From contig NZ_CP126256.1 in NCBI RefSeq assembly GCF_003234265.2, forward strand, positions 1,922,001 to 1,986,000: a stretch of 64,000 nucleotides of DNA. Direction: 5' to 3'. Below the pieces are notes generated by a model. The model made no database searches. It was not told the DNA's origin and worked only from the letters and a program-made list of their open reading frames with translations. The DNA comes from Curtobacterium sp. MCSS17_015. Lineage in GTDB: Bacteria > Actinomycetota > Actinomycetes > Actinomycetales > Microbacteriaceae. Position 1 is the first letter of the stretch; the number at the start of each line of letters is the position of its first letter. Made by a program: the position numbers and the translations under genes. Below are positions 27,641 to 36,054 of this stretch, one piece after another.

Positions 27641-29083
27641 TCAGGACCGGGCGCTGACCGTGTCCCCCTCGGCGCTGATGCCCATCTCCTCGAGGGAGCG
27701 GCCCTTGGTCTCCGGGATCTTCGCGATGACGAAGAACAGCGACAGCAGTGCGAACAGGGCGTAGATGCCGTACGTGACCGTCAGGTTGAAGCCGGACAGG
27801 ACCGGGAAGGAGATCGTGACGATGAAGTTCGCGATCCAGTTGGCGGCCGATCCGACACCCAGTGCCGTTGCGCGGATGCGGTTCGGGAACATCTCGCCGA
27901 GCAGCACCCACATGAGCGGACCCCAGGTGGCGCCGAACGACACGACGAACAGGTTCGCGAAGACGAGGGCGATGATGCCCCACGCGCCCGGCAGCGAGGG
28001 TTCGCCGTCGACGATGCGGGCCTGCGAGAACGCGATGGCGACCATCGTCAGCGAGACGAACATGCCCGCGGAACCGGCGACCAGCAGCGGCTTCCGGCCG
28101 ACCTTGTCGACGAGGAAGATCGCGATGAACGTGACCGCGACGTTGACGACCGAGGTGATCGTGGAGATGAGGAACGAGTCCTCCTCCTTGAACCCGACGG
28201 CCTGCCAGAGCGTGGTCGAGTAGTAGAAGATCACGTTGATGCCGACGAACTGCTGCAGCACGGCCAGGATGATGCCCACCCAGACGATGGGCTGGAGGCC
28301 GAAGCGGTTGCCGCGGATGGAACCCTTCTTCTCGTTGGCTTCCTGCTTGATGCCGTCCTGGATCTCCTCCAGGCTCGTGTTCACGGTGTCACGGGGGACG
28401 ATCTTGCCCATCACCTCGCGAGCGTCGTCGTTCCGGCCCTTGGTGAGCAGGTACCGCGGCGACTCCGGCAGGGTGATCGCGAGGATGCCGTAGACGACCG
28501 ACGGCAGCACTCCGACCAGGAACATCCAGCGCCAGGCCGGCAGGCCGAGGACGACCTCGGACGCGCCGCCCGCCGTCACCGCGAAGAACTGGTCGGAGAG
28601 CAGGGCGGCGAAGATGCCGAGCGTGATGGCGAGCTGCTGGAAGGACGCGAGACGCCCGCGGATCGCCTTCGGGGAGACCTCGGAGATGTAGGCCGGCGCG
28701 ATGACCGACGCGGTGCCGATGCCGAGACCGCCCACGAGGCGCCAGATGACGAAGTCCCACGTGGCGAAGGCGAAGCCGGAGCCGATCGACGAGACGAAGA
28801 ACAGCACGGCGGCCCAGAACATGATGCGCGTCCGGCCGAAGCGGTCCGCCAGGCGGCCGGCGAAGTACGCGCCGAACGCGCAGCCGATGAGGGCGGAGGC
28901 GACCGCGAAGCCGCTGGCGCCGTCGGAGAGGTCGAACTCCCCCTTGATCGCGTCGACCGCGCCGTTGATGACGGACGAGTCGAATCCGAAGAGGAAGCCA
29001 CCGACCGCCGCCGCGACGGCGAACAGGGTGACCTTCCCCTTGAAGGCACGGTCTTCGCCGTGCTCGGTTGTCCTGGTCGACAC
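27641..29083 (-). CDS. MFS sugar:proton symporter (sugar porter family)
   Basis: The 480-residue product has about twelve membrane segments and the sugar-porter landmarks in order: GFLFGFDSSVINGA in segment 1, GRLADRFGRTR between segments 2 and 3, PESPRYLLTKGR before the central loop, QQFVGINVIFYYSTTLW in segment 7, and PETKGRSLEEM at the end. These proteins import glucose, xylose, galactose, arabinose or inositol with protons. QQFVGIN suits hexose or xylose, but the substrate cannot be fixed from sequence. GTG at 29083 has AGGAG upstream. A TACTGT at 29192-29187 may be the -10 box. No regulator gene is adjacent. Confidence 0.9.
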   Translation of the reverse strand: MSTRTTEHGEDRAFKGKVTLFAVAAAVGGFLFGFDSSVINGAVDAIKGEFDLSDGASGFAVASALIGCAFGAYFAGRLADRFGRTRIMFWAAVLFFVSSIGSGFAFATWDFVIWRLVGGLGIGTASVIAPAYISEVSPKAIRGRLASFQQLAITLGIFAALLSDQFFAVTAGGASEVVLGLPAWRWMFLVGVLPSVVYGILAITLPESPRYLLTKGRNDDAREVMGKIVPRDTVNTSLEEIQDGIKQEANEKKGSIRGNRFGLQPIVWVGIILAVLQQFVGINVIFYYSTTLWQAVGFKEEDSFLISTITSVVNVAVTFIAIFLVDKVGRKPLLVAGSAGMFVSLTMVAIAFSQARIVDGEPSLPGAWGIIALVFANLFVVSFGATWGPLMWVLLGEMFPNRIRATALGVGSAANWIANFIVTISFPVLSGFNLTVTYGIYALFALLSLFFVIAKIPETKGRSLEEMGISAEGDTVSARS

Positions 29084-29280
29084 GATGCTCCTGGGTTCCC
29101 GCCGCCGTGCCGGGTGGTGCACGGTGCCCCGGCGGTCGGCTGGATGGCCGTCCGAGCGGCGTTGCGGTGTCCGGAGCGGGCCCGACAGTACCCCTTCACG
29201 GGCGGCTGAGCACATCGACGGGGCGGCGGTGCCCGTCTCTCCACCGGCCGGGAGGCTCGGAGTGGCATCCACAGGACGGC

Positions 29281-29303
29281 GCTCGGCCACCTCGTGGCCG
29301 AGC
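29281..29303. repeat. 10-bp inverted repeat upstream of the M23 peptidase gene
   Basis: gctcggccac-ctc-gtggccgagc is perfect. It ends 22 bases before the peptidase ATG, and if CAGTGT at 29313-29318 is the -10 box it covers the -35 position. It could be an operator or an mRNA hairpin. Confidence 0.45.
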
Positions 29304-29312
29304 CGGGAACGG

Positions 29313-29318
29313 CAGTGT
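29313..29318 (+). promoter_or_regulatory. Candidate -10 box of the M23 peptidase gene (CAGTGT)
   Basis: CAGTGT ends seven bases before the ATG at 29326 with no ribosome site. The match is weak and rests mainly on the same spacing seen at other genes in the window. Confidence 0.25.
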
Positions 29319-29325
29319 CGGGACC

Positions 29326-30045
29326 ATGGTGACGGTGGTGCGTGGGGCGGCGATCGCTCCGGACGACGGGATGTGGGTCGGCGCGGGAGGGCGCGGGTTC
29401 GTCCGCGCCCTGGCGACGTGGTGCGGGGTGGTGGTGCTGGTGGCCCTCGCGGTCGTGAGCGCGGTGGTCGGGGTGGGGTCGGGTGCGCCGAGCACGGCCG
29501 TCGCGGCGACCTCCGGCGCTCCCGCCGGGGCACCGTCGAGGGCCCACGGCTCGCACCCGACGTCGCCGGCGGTCACCGCCGCGGCCTCGCGGTGGTCGTG
29601 GCCGACCAGCCGACACGTCGTGTGGCGGCCGTGGGACGCCCCCGCGACGGACTACGGACCCGGTCACCGCGGCGTCGACGTCGTCGCCGCCCCTGGCACC
29701 GCCGTGTCCGCCCCTGGTGCGGGGACCGTGGCGTTCGCCGGATCGGTCGGCGGTCGGCAGGTCGTGACCATCGACCACGGCGGCGGGCTGGTGAGCACGC
29801 TCGACCCGGTGCGCCCATCGGTCCGGAAGGGTGACCAGGTCGACCGCGGCGATCCGGTCGGGGTCGTCACCGCCGGGCACTGCCCGCCGGAGACTCCGTG
29901 CCTGCACCTCGGTGCTCGCGTCGACGGGCGGTACGTCGATCCGCTCCCGTTCCTCCCACCGCCCCGCTGGCCGGTCCTGCTCCCCGAGGGCGTGCTGCCC
30001 GAGGGCGTGCTGCCCGGGGCAGCTCATCCGCGGCCGGCTCGCTGA
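29326..30045 (+). CDS. M23-family peptidoglycan endopeptidase
   Basis: The 239-residue protein has an N-terminal membrane segment or signal (about 24-48, WCGVVVLVALAVVSAVVGVG), an Ala/Ser/Pro linker and a C-terminal LytM/M23 domain (about 115-215). The zinc ligands of HRGVDVVA (His and Asp) are present. The usual second motif HxH reads CLHLG, which keeps the zinc ligand but replaces the first His by Cys, a form frequent in small actinobacterial M23 proteins. The tail repeats LPEGV twice. It faces xerC tail to tail with eight bases between stops. Its likely task is trimming or remodelling wall cross-links. Confidence 0.82.
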   Translation: MVTVVRGAAIAPDDGMWVGAGGRGFVRALATWCGVVVLVALAVVSAVVGVGSGAPSTAVAATSGAPAGAPSRAHGSHPTSPAVTAAASRWSWPTSRHVVWRPWDAPATDYGPGHRGVDVVAAPGTAVSAPGAGTVAFAGSVGGRQVVTIDHGGGLVSTLDPVRPSVRKGDQVDRGDPVGVVTAGHCPPETPCLHLGARVDGRYVDPLPFLPPPRWPVLLPEGVLPEGVLPGAAHPRPAR

Positions 30046-30053
30046 CGGTCCGG

Positions 30054-31031
30054 TCAGGCGCGGGGGTGCGCTGTCCGGTAGACCTCCCGCAACCGGGCGG
30101 ACGACACGTGCGTGTAGATCTGCGTGGTCCCGAGGCTCGCGTGCCCGAGCATCTCCTGCACGGCACGGAGGTCGGCTCCCCCGTCCAACAGGTGCGTGGC
30201 CGCCGTGTGTCGGAAGGTGTGCGGTCCGCTCGGTCCCTCGCCCGGGAGCGACCCGAGGAGCCTGGCCACGAGTCGGTAGGCGCTCCGCGTGCCGAGACGG
30301 GATCCCCGGTCGCCGAGGAACAGGGCGTCCGTGGCCGAGGGACGCCGAGCGGCGTCGGGAGGGGTCTGCGCCGCGCCCGGAGCGAGGAGCGCCGGCCGAC
30401 CGCGCTCGAGCCACGCCTCGATCGCGTCACGTGCCGGCACCCCGAACGGCACCACGCGCTCCTTCCCACCCTTGCCCGACACGCGCACGGTCAAGCGCGT
30501 CCGGTCGACGTCCGCCACGTCCAAGCCGACGAGCTCGCTCACCCGGACTCCGGCGGCGTAGAGCAGTTCGACGGCCGCTCGGTCGCGGAGGGCACCGGGG
30601 TCGTCCCCGACGGCCCGGGCAGCCAGTCCGTCGAGCAGGAGCCGGACCTGGTCCTGTGCGACCACACGCGGCAGGTGTGCGGCGCCCTTCGGTGCTCGGA
30701 GCCGCACCCCGGGATCCGCCGCGAGCACGCCGGACTCACTCGCCCACCGCGTGAACGCGCGGACCGAAGCACTCCGACGGGCGATCGTCGACCGAGCGAG
30801 GCCTCGCTCGTTCGCCGTCCAGAGCCAGTCACGGAGCAGCTCGAGGGTGATGCCGTCGACCCGCTCGACCTGCCGTCCAGCTGCGAAGGCGACGAGGTCC
30901 TCGAGGTCGGCGCGGTACGCCCGGACGGTCTGCTCGCTGAGCCCCCGAGCATGTCGCACGTGGTCGAGGAACACCACGACGACCCGGTCGAACCGGTCGC
31001 TCCCCGGCAGGTGTCCCTCGTCGTCTGGCAC
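30054..31031 (-). CDS. xerC: Tyrosine recombinase XerC
   Basis: XerC with XerD resolves chromosome dimers at dif. The 325-residue product has the SAM-like N-terminal core-binding domain (about 15-105) and the catalytic domain with all conserved residues: Arg163 (GVRVSEL), Lys187 (SGKGGKER), His271 and Arg274 (HTFRH), His297 (GHASLGTTQ) and Tyr306 (IYTH). A Pro/Ala-rich loop near 215-230 is somewhat long. The GTG start lies seven bases after a TACCCT hexamer. Its place beside dprA and comM is the usual actinobacterial xerC location, which favours XerC over XerD or a phage integrase. Confidence 0.92.
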   Translation of the reverse strand: MPDDEGHLPGSDRFDRVVVVFLDHVRHARGLSEQTVRAYRADLEDLVAFAAGRQVERVDGITLELLRDWLWTANERGLARSTIARRSASVRAFTRWASESGVLAADPGVRLRAPKGAAHLPRVVAQDQVRLLLDGLAARAVGDDPGALRDRAAVELLYAAGVRVSELVGLDVADVDRTRLTVRVSGKGGKERVVPFGVPARDAIEAWLERGRPALLAPGAAQTPPDAARRPSATDALFLGDRGSRLGTRSAYRLVARLLGSLPGEGPSGPHTFRHTAATHLLDGGADLRAVQEMLGHASLGTTQIYTHVSSARLREVYRTAHPRA

Positions 31032-31038
31032 ATCCGAC

Positions 31039-31044
31039 AGGGTA
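31039..31044 (-). promoter_or_regulatory. Candidate -10 box of xerC (TACCCT)
   Basis: TACCCT ends seven bases before the xerC GTG and no Shine-Dalgarno sequence is present. It suggests that xerC is transcribed separately from dprA, which ends 138 bases upstream. Confidence 0.45.
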
Positions 31045-31181
31045 CGGCCGGTACCGACGGTGCGTTCCGCGCAACCCGCCCCGAGGTGCCGAGGCCACGC
31101 CGAGGTGCCGGGCCTGCCCCGAGCCCACGCACGTCCCCCGTCCGCATCGGGCTCCGAGCGGGGACCGCCGACCGCGTCGCG

Positions 31182-32447
31182 TCACCCGACCGTCCACCCG
31201 GTCGGACCCCGTTGCGCCAGGCCCTGCAACTCTGCCAGCGAGAGAGCGTCGGTGGTGTCCGCCAGGGACAGCCCCGACCGCAGGGCGACCTCGTCGAGGG
31301 TCACCGCACGCCGCCGACTCAGGGCATCGACGACGCGGAGCACGTCCGGGTCCGTCCGCGCTCCTGCGATCGGCACCACGGGCTCAGCGAACACGTTGCC
31401 CGATCGGGCACGGAGCGCCGCGTCGGCCGGGTCCTTCGGGTGGACGACGATCTCGGCCCGTCGATCGGCGATGAGACGGTGACACCCGACGGACGCCGAG
31501 GACGAGTACGGCCCCGGCACGGCGAACACCGGCCGCCCGAGTTGCCCCGCGTGGTGCGCCGTGTTCAGTGCACCGGACCGAGCACCCGCCTCGACGATGA
31601 CGGAGACGGTCCCCAGTGCCGCGATCAGGCGGTTGCGCGCCAGGAACCGCCAGCGCGACGGTCTGGTCCCCGGCGGACACTCGGCGAGGAGGGCTCCGTG
31701 CTCGGCGACGGCACGGAGCATCGCGCTGTTCGCCGCCGGGTAGAGCTGGTCCACGCCGCCGGCGAGCACCGCCACGGTCGGCACCCCCGCCGCGAGGGCG
31801 ACCCGGTGCGCGACGGCGTCGATGCCGTACGCCCCGCCGGACACCACGAGGCACCCCGCATCGGCAGCCGACGAGGTGATCTCCGCAGCCGCCTCGGCGC
31901 CGAGGACCGTGTTCGCTCGCGCCCCCACCACCGCCAGGCCCGGGCGGTCCTCGAGCCGCCCGGTCGCCCGGCGCCACAACACCAGGGGTGCGTGCGGCCC
32001 CAGGTCGTCGAGCCCGCTCGGCCAGTCGTCGTCCCCCGGGACGAGCAGCGTGCTGCCCACCGCCGATGCCGCTCTGAGGACGGCGGGTACGTCGAGGCGC
32101 ACCAATCGCTGCCGCCATCGGTCGAGTGCCGGCACGAGTGCGTCCGCCGCCGTCTGGGCGAGTTCGAGGTGGACCTCGTCCTGCTCCGCTGGCGAGGCCG
32201 CTCCCAGGAGCATCCTGCCGAGCACCGCCGGACCGTCCTCGAGTGCCGCGGAGGCTGCACGCATGGAACGGGCGGCCCCGAGACGACCGACCAACTCCCC
32301 CGCGGTCCTGTCCCCCGGCTCGGCGACGGTCGACCACGCCACCCGTGCGAGGAGCTCGTCGTCGTCGTCCGACTCGCCGGCACGTCCCACCCCGGCACGC
32401 AACCGCGCCAGCGATCCGCGGCCGTCGCTCCCGGCGCGGGCGGTCAC
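31182..32447 (-). CDS. dprA: DNA-processing protein DprA
   Basis: DprA binds incoming single-stranded DNA and loads RecA during transformation. The 421-residue product has an N-terminal helical region, the Rossmann-like DprA domain with VPGDDDWPSGLDDLGPHAP, VVGARA and VVSGGAYGIDAVAH, the ECPPGTRPSRWRFLARNRLIA block, and a C-terminal winged-helix-like domain (about 355-421). It overlaps comM by four bases. Non-competent actinobacteria also keep this gene, so its presence does not prove competence. Confidence 0.93.
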   Translation of the reverse strand: MTARAGSDGRGSLARLRAGVGRAGESDDDDELLARVAWSTVAEPGDRTAGELVGRLGAARSMRAASAALEDGPAVLGRMLLGAASPAEQDEVHLELAQTAADALVPALDRWRQRLVRLDVPAVLRAASAVGSTLLVPGDDDWPSGLDDLGPHAPLVLWRRATGRLEDRPGLAVVGARANTVLGAEAAAEITSSAADAGCLVVSGGAYGIDAVAHRVALAAGVPTVAVLAGGVDQLYPAANSAMLRAVAEHGALLAECPPGTRPSRWRFLARNRLIAALGTVSVIVEAGARSGALNTAHHAGQLGRPVFAVPGPYSSSASVGCHRLIADRRAEIVVHPKDPADAALRARSGNVFAEPVVPIAGARTDPDVLRVVDALSRRRAVTLDEVALRSGLSLADTTDALSLAELQGLAQRGPTGWTVG

Positions 32448-33967
32448 AGCGCGGTCCGCAACGCGAGTGCCCGCTCGACGTGACCGCGCTCGGGCCGGTC
32501 ATCGCCCGCGAGGTCCGCCATCGTCCACGCCAGGCGCATGACGCGGTCCCAGCCGCGCATCGTCAGCGTGCCGAGGTCGAGTCCGCGGTCGAGCAGGTCG
32601 GAGGCCCCCGGAGCCGCTCGGCCGTCCGTGCGCAACCACGGACCGGTGACCTCGGCGTTCCTGGTCCATCCGGTCCCGCGGAGCCTCGCCCGCATGCGTT
32701 CCCGGGCCTCGGCGATCGTCCGCCTGGCTGCCTCGGTGCTCGGGGCCGTCCCGTCGCTCGCACGGAGTGTCCCGGTCGTCACCCGAGGTACTGCCACACG
32801 GATGTCGATGCGGTCGAGCAACGGCCCGGACAACCGGCCGAGGTACCTCCGGACAGCACTGGGCGGACAGGTGCACGGTGGCCCGCCGATCGACCCGGCG
32901 TTCCCGCACGGGCAGGGGTTGGCAGCGAGCACGAGCTGACACCGGGCGGGGAAGTCAGCCGATCCACCGGCGCGGTGGACGGTGATCCGCCCGGCTTCCA
33001 GCGGCTGCCGGAGCGCGTCGAGGACGACCCGCGGGAACTCCGTGGCCTCGTCGAGGAACAGCACGCCCCGGGTCGCCCGCGACACTGCTCCGGGTCGGAG
33101 CTGCCCGGTCCCACCTCCGATGAGCGCTGCAGCGGATGCTGAGTGGTGCGGAGCTTCCCACGGCGGGCGGCGGGTCCACGAACGTGCTCCGTGGCCGGCG
33201 ACGGACCGGACCGCAGCGACCTCGAGCGCGGCGTCGTCGTCGAGGTCGGGCAGCAGGGCCGGGAGCCGCTCGGCGAGCATCGTCTTGCCGGCACCCGGCG
33301 GTCCGAGCAGCAGGACGTGGTGTCCCCCGGCCGCTGCTGCGATGACGGCTCGGACGCCGACGGCGTTGCCGACCACGTCGGCGAGTTCGAGCGGGGGTGG
33401 GTCGTCGACGCCGGGGACCGGCGTCAGGACCGGGTCGACGAACCCGGCCGGGAGGTCTGCTCCCGCGTCGATGGCTGCGGAGCGCAGCGAATCGACACCG
33501 CTCAACGCCACACCCGGGACGGCCTGCGCCTCCGCGAGGTTCCCGACAGGGAGGACCACCCGGTCCATGCCGGCTTCTCGCGCTGCCAGCACGACCGGGA
33601 TGATGCCGGGCACCGGACGGACCCGGCCGTCGAGGCCGAGCTCACCGACGTACACGATGCGTCGGTCGGCACCGGGAGCGGTCCCGGCGGCGGCGAGCAC
33701 GGCCATCGCGATCGCCAGGTCGAACCCGGATCCGCGCTTCGGAACGCTGGCCGGGGTGAGGTTGACCGTGATCCGACGGGCCGGCAGCGGGCAGTCCGCC
33801 ACGGCTGCTGCCGACCGGACGCGCTCGCGGGCTTCTCCGAGCGACGTGTCGGGGAGACCGATGATGCTGAAGGTCGGCAGCTGGCTGGTCAGGTGGGCTT
33901 CGACCTCGACCAGGCTCCCCTGCACCCCCACCAGAGCGACGGCGGACGTCCGCCCGATGTCGCTCAT
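32444..33967 (-). CDS. comM: YifB/ComM-family Mg-chelatase-like AAA ATPase
   Basis: ComM-type proteins form hexameric helicase-like ATPases that promote branch migration during transformation or recombination. The 507-residue product has the N-terminal Lon-protease-like domain (SALVGVQG-type start; FSIIGLPDTSLGEARERVRSA), Walker A LLLGPPGAGKTML, Walker B GVLFLDEATEF, the cysteine cluster NPCPCG...PCTCPP and the C-terminal Mg-chelatase domain. The ATG at 33967 overlaps the yraN stop; an earlier in-frame extension is rejected. It forms a yraN-comM-dprA operon with four-base overlaps. Confidence 0.93.
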   Translation of the reverse strand: MSDIGRTSAVALVGVQGSLVEVEAHLTSQLPTFSIIGLPDTSLGEARERVRSAAAVADCPLPARRITVNLTPASVPKRGSGFDLAIAMAVLAAAGTAPGADRRIVYVGELGLDGRVRPVPGIIPVVLAAREAGMDRVVLPVGNLAEAQAVPGVALSGVDSLRSAAIDAGADLPAGFVDPVLTPVPGVDDPPPLELADVVGNAVGVRAVIAAAAGGHHVLLLGPPGAGKTMLAERLPALLPDLDDDAALEVAAVRSVAGHGARSWTRRPPWEAPHHSASAAALIGGGTGQLRPGAVSRATRGVLFLDEATEFPRVVLDALRQPLEAGRITVHRAGGSADFPARCQLVLAANPCPCGNAGSIGGPPCTCPPSAVRRYLGRLSGPLLDRIDIRVAVPRVTTGTLRASDGTAPSTEAARRTIAEARERMRARLRGTGWTRNAEVTGPWLRTDGRAAPGASDLLDRGLDLGTLTMRGWDRVMRLAWTMADLAGDDRPERGHVERALALRTAL

Positions 33968-34350
33968 CCGACTGCCTCGACGTGTTCGATCGCGACGTGG
34001 CCCGCCACGATCGTCACCGCGATGCAGTCGATGCGGATCGCGCGCGCTGTCTGCTCGCGGTGCGCGTGGAACCAGGCGGGGACGAGCCCTCGGATGCGTC
34101 CGAGTTTCCGTGGCGTGACGGCTTCGAGCGGGTGCCCGGTCGTCTGTCCGGTCCGGGTCTTCACCTCGACGAAGACGATGGTGTCGCCGTCCCGGGCAAC
34201 GATGTCGAGTTCGCCGCGGGCACATCGCCAGTTCCGGTCGATGATCGCGAACCCGTGCCGGACGAGCCATTCCACGGCATGGTCTTCACCGGTGTTCCCC
34301 GTCGTCTTCCGGGGATCGGTTGCGTCTCGGAGATCTACGCGATTCGTCAT
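33964..34350 (-). CDS. UPF0102 family nuclease-like protein YraN
   Basis: The 128-residue product has the PD-(D/E)XK nuclease-like core of UPF0102: NTGEDHAVEWLVRHG, the CARGELDIVARD turn with E and D, and VFVEVKTRTG with the E-x-K pair. No enzymatic role is firmly established for the family. The ATG at 34350 begins MTNRVDLRD; an upstream in-frame extension to 34482 has no family similarity and crosses the lsr2 terminator. It is the first gene of the yraN-comM-dprA unit. Confidence 0.9.
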   Translation of the reverse strand: MTNRVDLRDATDPRKTTGNTGEDHAVEWLVRHGFAIIDRNWRCARGELDIVARDGDTIVFVEVKTRTGQTTGHPLEAVTPRKLGRIRGLVPAWFHAHREQTARAIRIDCIAVTIVAGHVAIEHVEAVG

Positions 34351-34472
34351 GGAGCCACCATGATCTGCGTCAGGATTCGACGGAGCAGCTGCAGCCGATC
34401 TGTGGACGGAAGAGCAGAACGACCGTCCTGTGCAGGAATGCATTGCACAGCCATGCACCCTGATGCGACAAA

Positions 34473-34503
34473 AGCCGGACAATTCCTCACGGAATGTCCG
34501 GCT
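34473..34503 (-). terminator. Terminator hairpin after lsr2
   Basis: agccggaca (34473-34481) pairs with tgtccggct (34495-34503), and ttcc/ggaa extends the stem past one bulged base to a tcac loop. In the minus direction TTTTGT follows, a clearer U-tract than at other sites in the window. Confidence 0.85.
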
Positions 34504-34539
34504 CTTGCGGCGACCGACGACGAACGTCGGTCGGGATGT

Positions 34540-34890
34540 TCAGTGTGCGGCTGCGTACGCTTCCTGCACCTGCGTCGAAATACGACCACGAGAAGAGACC
34601 TCGTACCCGTTTTCCTTCGCCCACTCGCGGATCTTGCCGAGTTCCTCGGAGTTCCCACGCTTCGGAGCCGACGAGCTCTTGCCCGTCGTGCCGGTGCGAC
34701 GACCGGCTGTCTTCCGCGCCGCGGCGATGTAGTCCGAGATCGCGTCCCGGAACTTGTCGACGTTGTCGTTGGACAGGTCGATCTCGTAGGACGAACCGTC
34801 GAATGCGAACTCGACCGTACGGCCATCGCCAGCGGCGATCGGCGAATCGTCGAGATCGTCGACGAGCTGGACAGTGACCTTCTGCGCCAT
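34540..34890 (-). CDS. lsr2: Lsr2-type nucleoid-associated silencer
   Basis: Lsr2 is the actinobacterial counterpart of H-NS: it binds AT-rich DNA, bridges it and silences acquired genes. The 116-residue product has the N-terminal beta-hairpin dimerisation domain (AQKVTVQLVDDLDDSP; GRTVEFAFDGSSYEIDLS) and helix (KFRDAISDYIAAARKT). A flexible Ser/Lys/Gly linker leads to the C-terminal DNA-binding domain with the minor-groove RGR motif in VSSRGRIS. It is monocistronic, with a strong terminator after it. Confidence 0.95.
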   Translation of the reverse strand: MAQKVTVQLVDDLDDSPIAAGDGRTVEFAFDGSSYEIDLSNDNVDKFRDAISDYIAAARKTAGRRTGTTGKSSSAPKRGNSEELGKIREWAKENGYEVSSRGRISTQVQEAYAAAH

Positions 34891-34967
34891 TTCTCACTCC
34901 TTCAGAGTCGTATCACGGCCCAGAGTATCGCAGGACATTGCAGCACGGCCGAATTCACCGGCGATCC

Positions 34968-35291
34968 CTACTCGTCGAGCGCGAGTTCCTTCGGGAGTTC
35001 GAGTTCACGCGCGGTGAGTTCTTCGACGTTGACGTCCTTGAACGTGAGGACACGAACGGACTTCACGAACCGGTCCGAACGGTAGACGTCCCAGACCCAG
35101 ACGTCGTTCATCGTCAATTCGAAGTAGAAGTCGTGCTCGGTGTCCCGGCGCACGAGTTCGACCTCGTTCGCCAGGTAGAAACGCCGCTCGGTCTCGACCA
35201 CGTACCGGAACTGCCCCACGACGTCGCGGTACTCGCGGTACAGGGCCAGCTCGACCTCGCGGTCGTAGTCGTCGAATTCTTCGTCATCCAT
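34968..35291 (-). CDS. DUF2469 family protein
   Basis: The 107-residue, strongly acidic protein (about 30 % Asp and Glu) belongs to the DUF2469 family, which is conserved in actinobacteria beside rnhB. Conserved stretches here are EYRDVVGQFRYVVETERRFYLAN and TMNDVWVWDVYR. No function is known to me. The ATG lies nine bases after TAGACT with no ribosome site, so it is probably leaderless. It lies between rnhB and lsr2. Confidence 0.88.
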   Translation of the reverse strand: MDDEEFDDYDREVELALYREYRDVVGQFRYVVETERRFYLANEVELVRRDTEHDFYFELTMNDVWVWDVYRSDRFVKSVRVLTFKDVNVEELTARELELPKELALDE

Positions 35292-35300
35292 CGCGCGACC

Positions 35301-35306
35301 AGTCTA
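35301..35306 (-). promoter_or_regulatory. Candidate -10 box of the DUF2469 gene (TAGACT)
   Basis: TAGACT ends nine bases before the ATG; the spacer CGCGCGACC-complement has no ribosome site. Confidence 0.45.
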
Positions 35307-35358
35307 GAGCGCCGTCCGCCGTGTGCACCGCCCGGGCCACCGAACCGCGCACGACCGT

Positions 35359-36054
35359 TCAGCCGACGACCCGGTCCAGTTCGTCGAAGCCCTCCAGGGC
35401 GACGCTCGACGCCGCGTGCAACCACGTCTTCCGGTGCAGCGCGTGCGGTCCGACCGCTCGGATCGCGTCGTAGTGGGCCGTCGAGCCGTAGCCCTTGTTC
35501 GACGCCCAGGCGTAGTGCGGAGCATCGTCGTGCGCGGCGGTCATCAGGTCGTCCCGGGCCACCTTGGCGACGACGGAGGCCGCGGCGACGGATGCGCAGT
35601 CGCGGTCCGCCTTGATCCGCACCTGCACGTCCAACGGGCGGTGTTCCGGCGGCAGTGCTCGCGAGAGCCAGTCGAACGACCCGTCGAGCACCACCACGGC
35701 CCCCTCGAGCGAGACACCGTCGTCGACGAGGGTCGTGAGGGCTCGGGCGCCGGCCAGCCCGAGCGCCGCCACGATGCCCTGGTCGTCCACGACCTCGGCC
35801 GACGCCATCCCGACCGCGGTCCGGGCCCAGCGGGTGACCGCCGGGACGAGCGCCGTGCGCCTCGCCTGCGTCAGGAGCTTCGAGTCCGCGAGCCCCTGTG
35901 GCACGCGCCGGACGTCGACGGTCACTGCTGCCACCCCGACGCCGACCGGGCCCGCGATCGCTCCGCGGCCGACCTCGTCGACACCGATCACCGTGACCCG
36001 GCCAGCGGCGAACAACGACTTCTCGACCCGCAGGGACGGACGGACCGGGGTCAC
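35359..36054 (-). CDS. rnhB: Ribonuclease HII
   Basis: RNase HII cuts at single ribonucleotides embedded in DNA and removes RNA from RNA-DNA hybrids. The 231-residue product has VIGVDEVGRGAIAGPV with the conserved D-E-x-G, the downstream Asp in VVVLDGSFDWL, KADRDCASVAAASVVAKV, and GYGSTAHYDAI at the end. The GTG at 36054 overlaps the lepB stop by four bases (GTGA); an apparent upstream extension belongs to the lepB frame region and is rejected. The lepB-rnhB-DUF2469 order is typical for actinobacteria. Confidence 0.95.
   Translation of the reverse strand: MTPVRPSLRVEKSLFAAGRVTVIGVDEVGRGAIAGPVGVGVAAVTVDVRRVPQGLADSKLLTQARRTALVPAVTRWARTAVGMASAEVVDDQGIVAALGLAGARALTTLVDDGVSLEGAVVVLDGSFDWLSRALPPEHRPLDVQVRIKADRDCASVAAASVVAKVARDDLMTAAHDDAPHYAWASNKGYGSTAHYDAIRAVGPHALHRKTWLHAASSVALEGFDELDRVVG

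Noticed and set aside
30054..31031. Tyrosine recombinase as a phage or island integrase
   Set aside because: Neighbours are dprA, comM and other core genes, no tRNA or attachment repeat is nearby, and sequence motifs fit XerC.
31032..31181. Gene in the 150-base gap between dprA and xerC
   Set aside because: No frame of useful length with a plausible start; only the xerC -10 candidate is visible.
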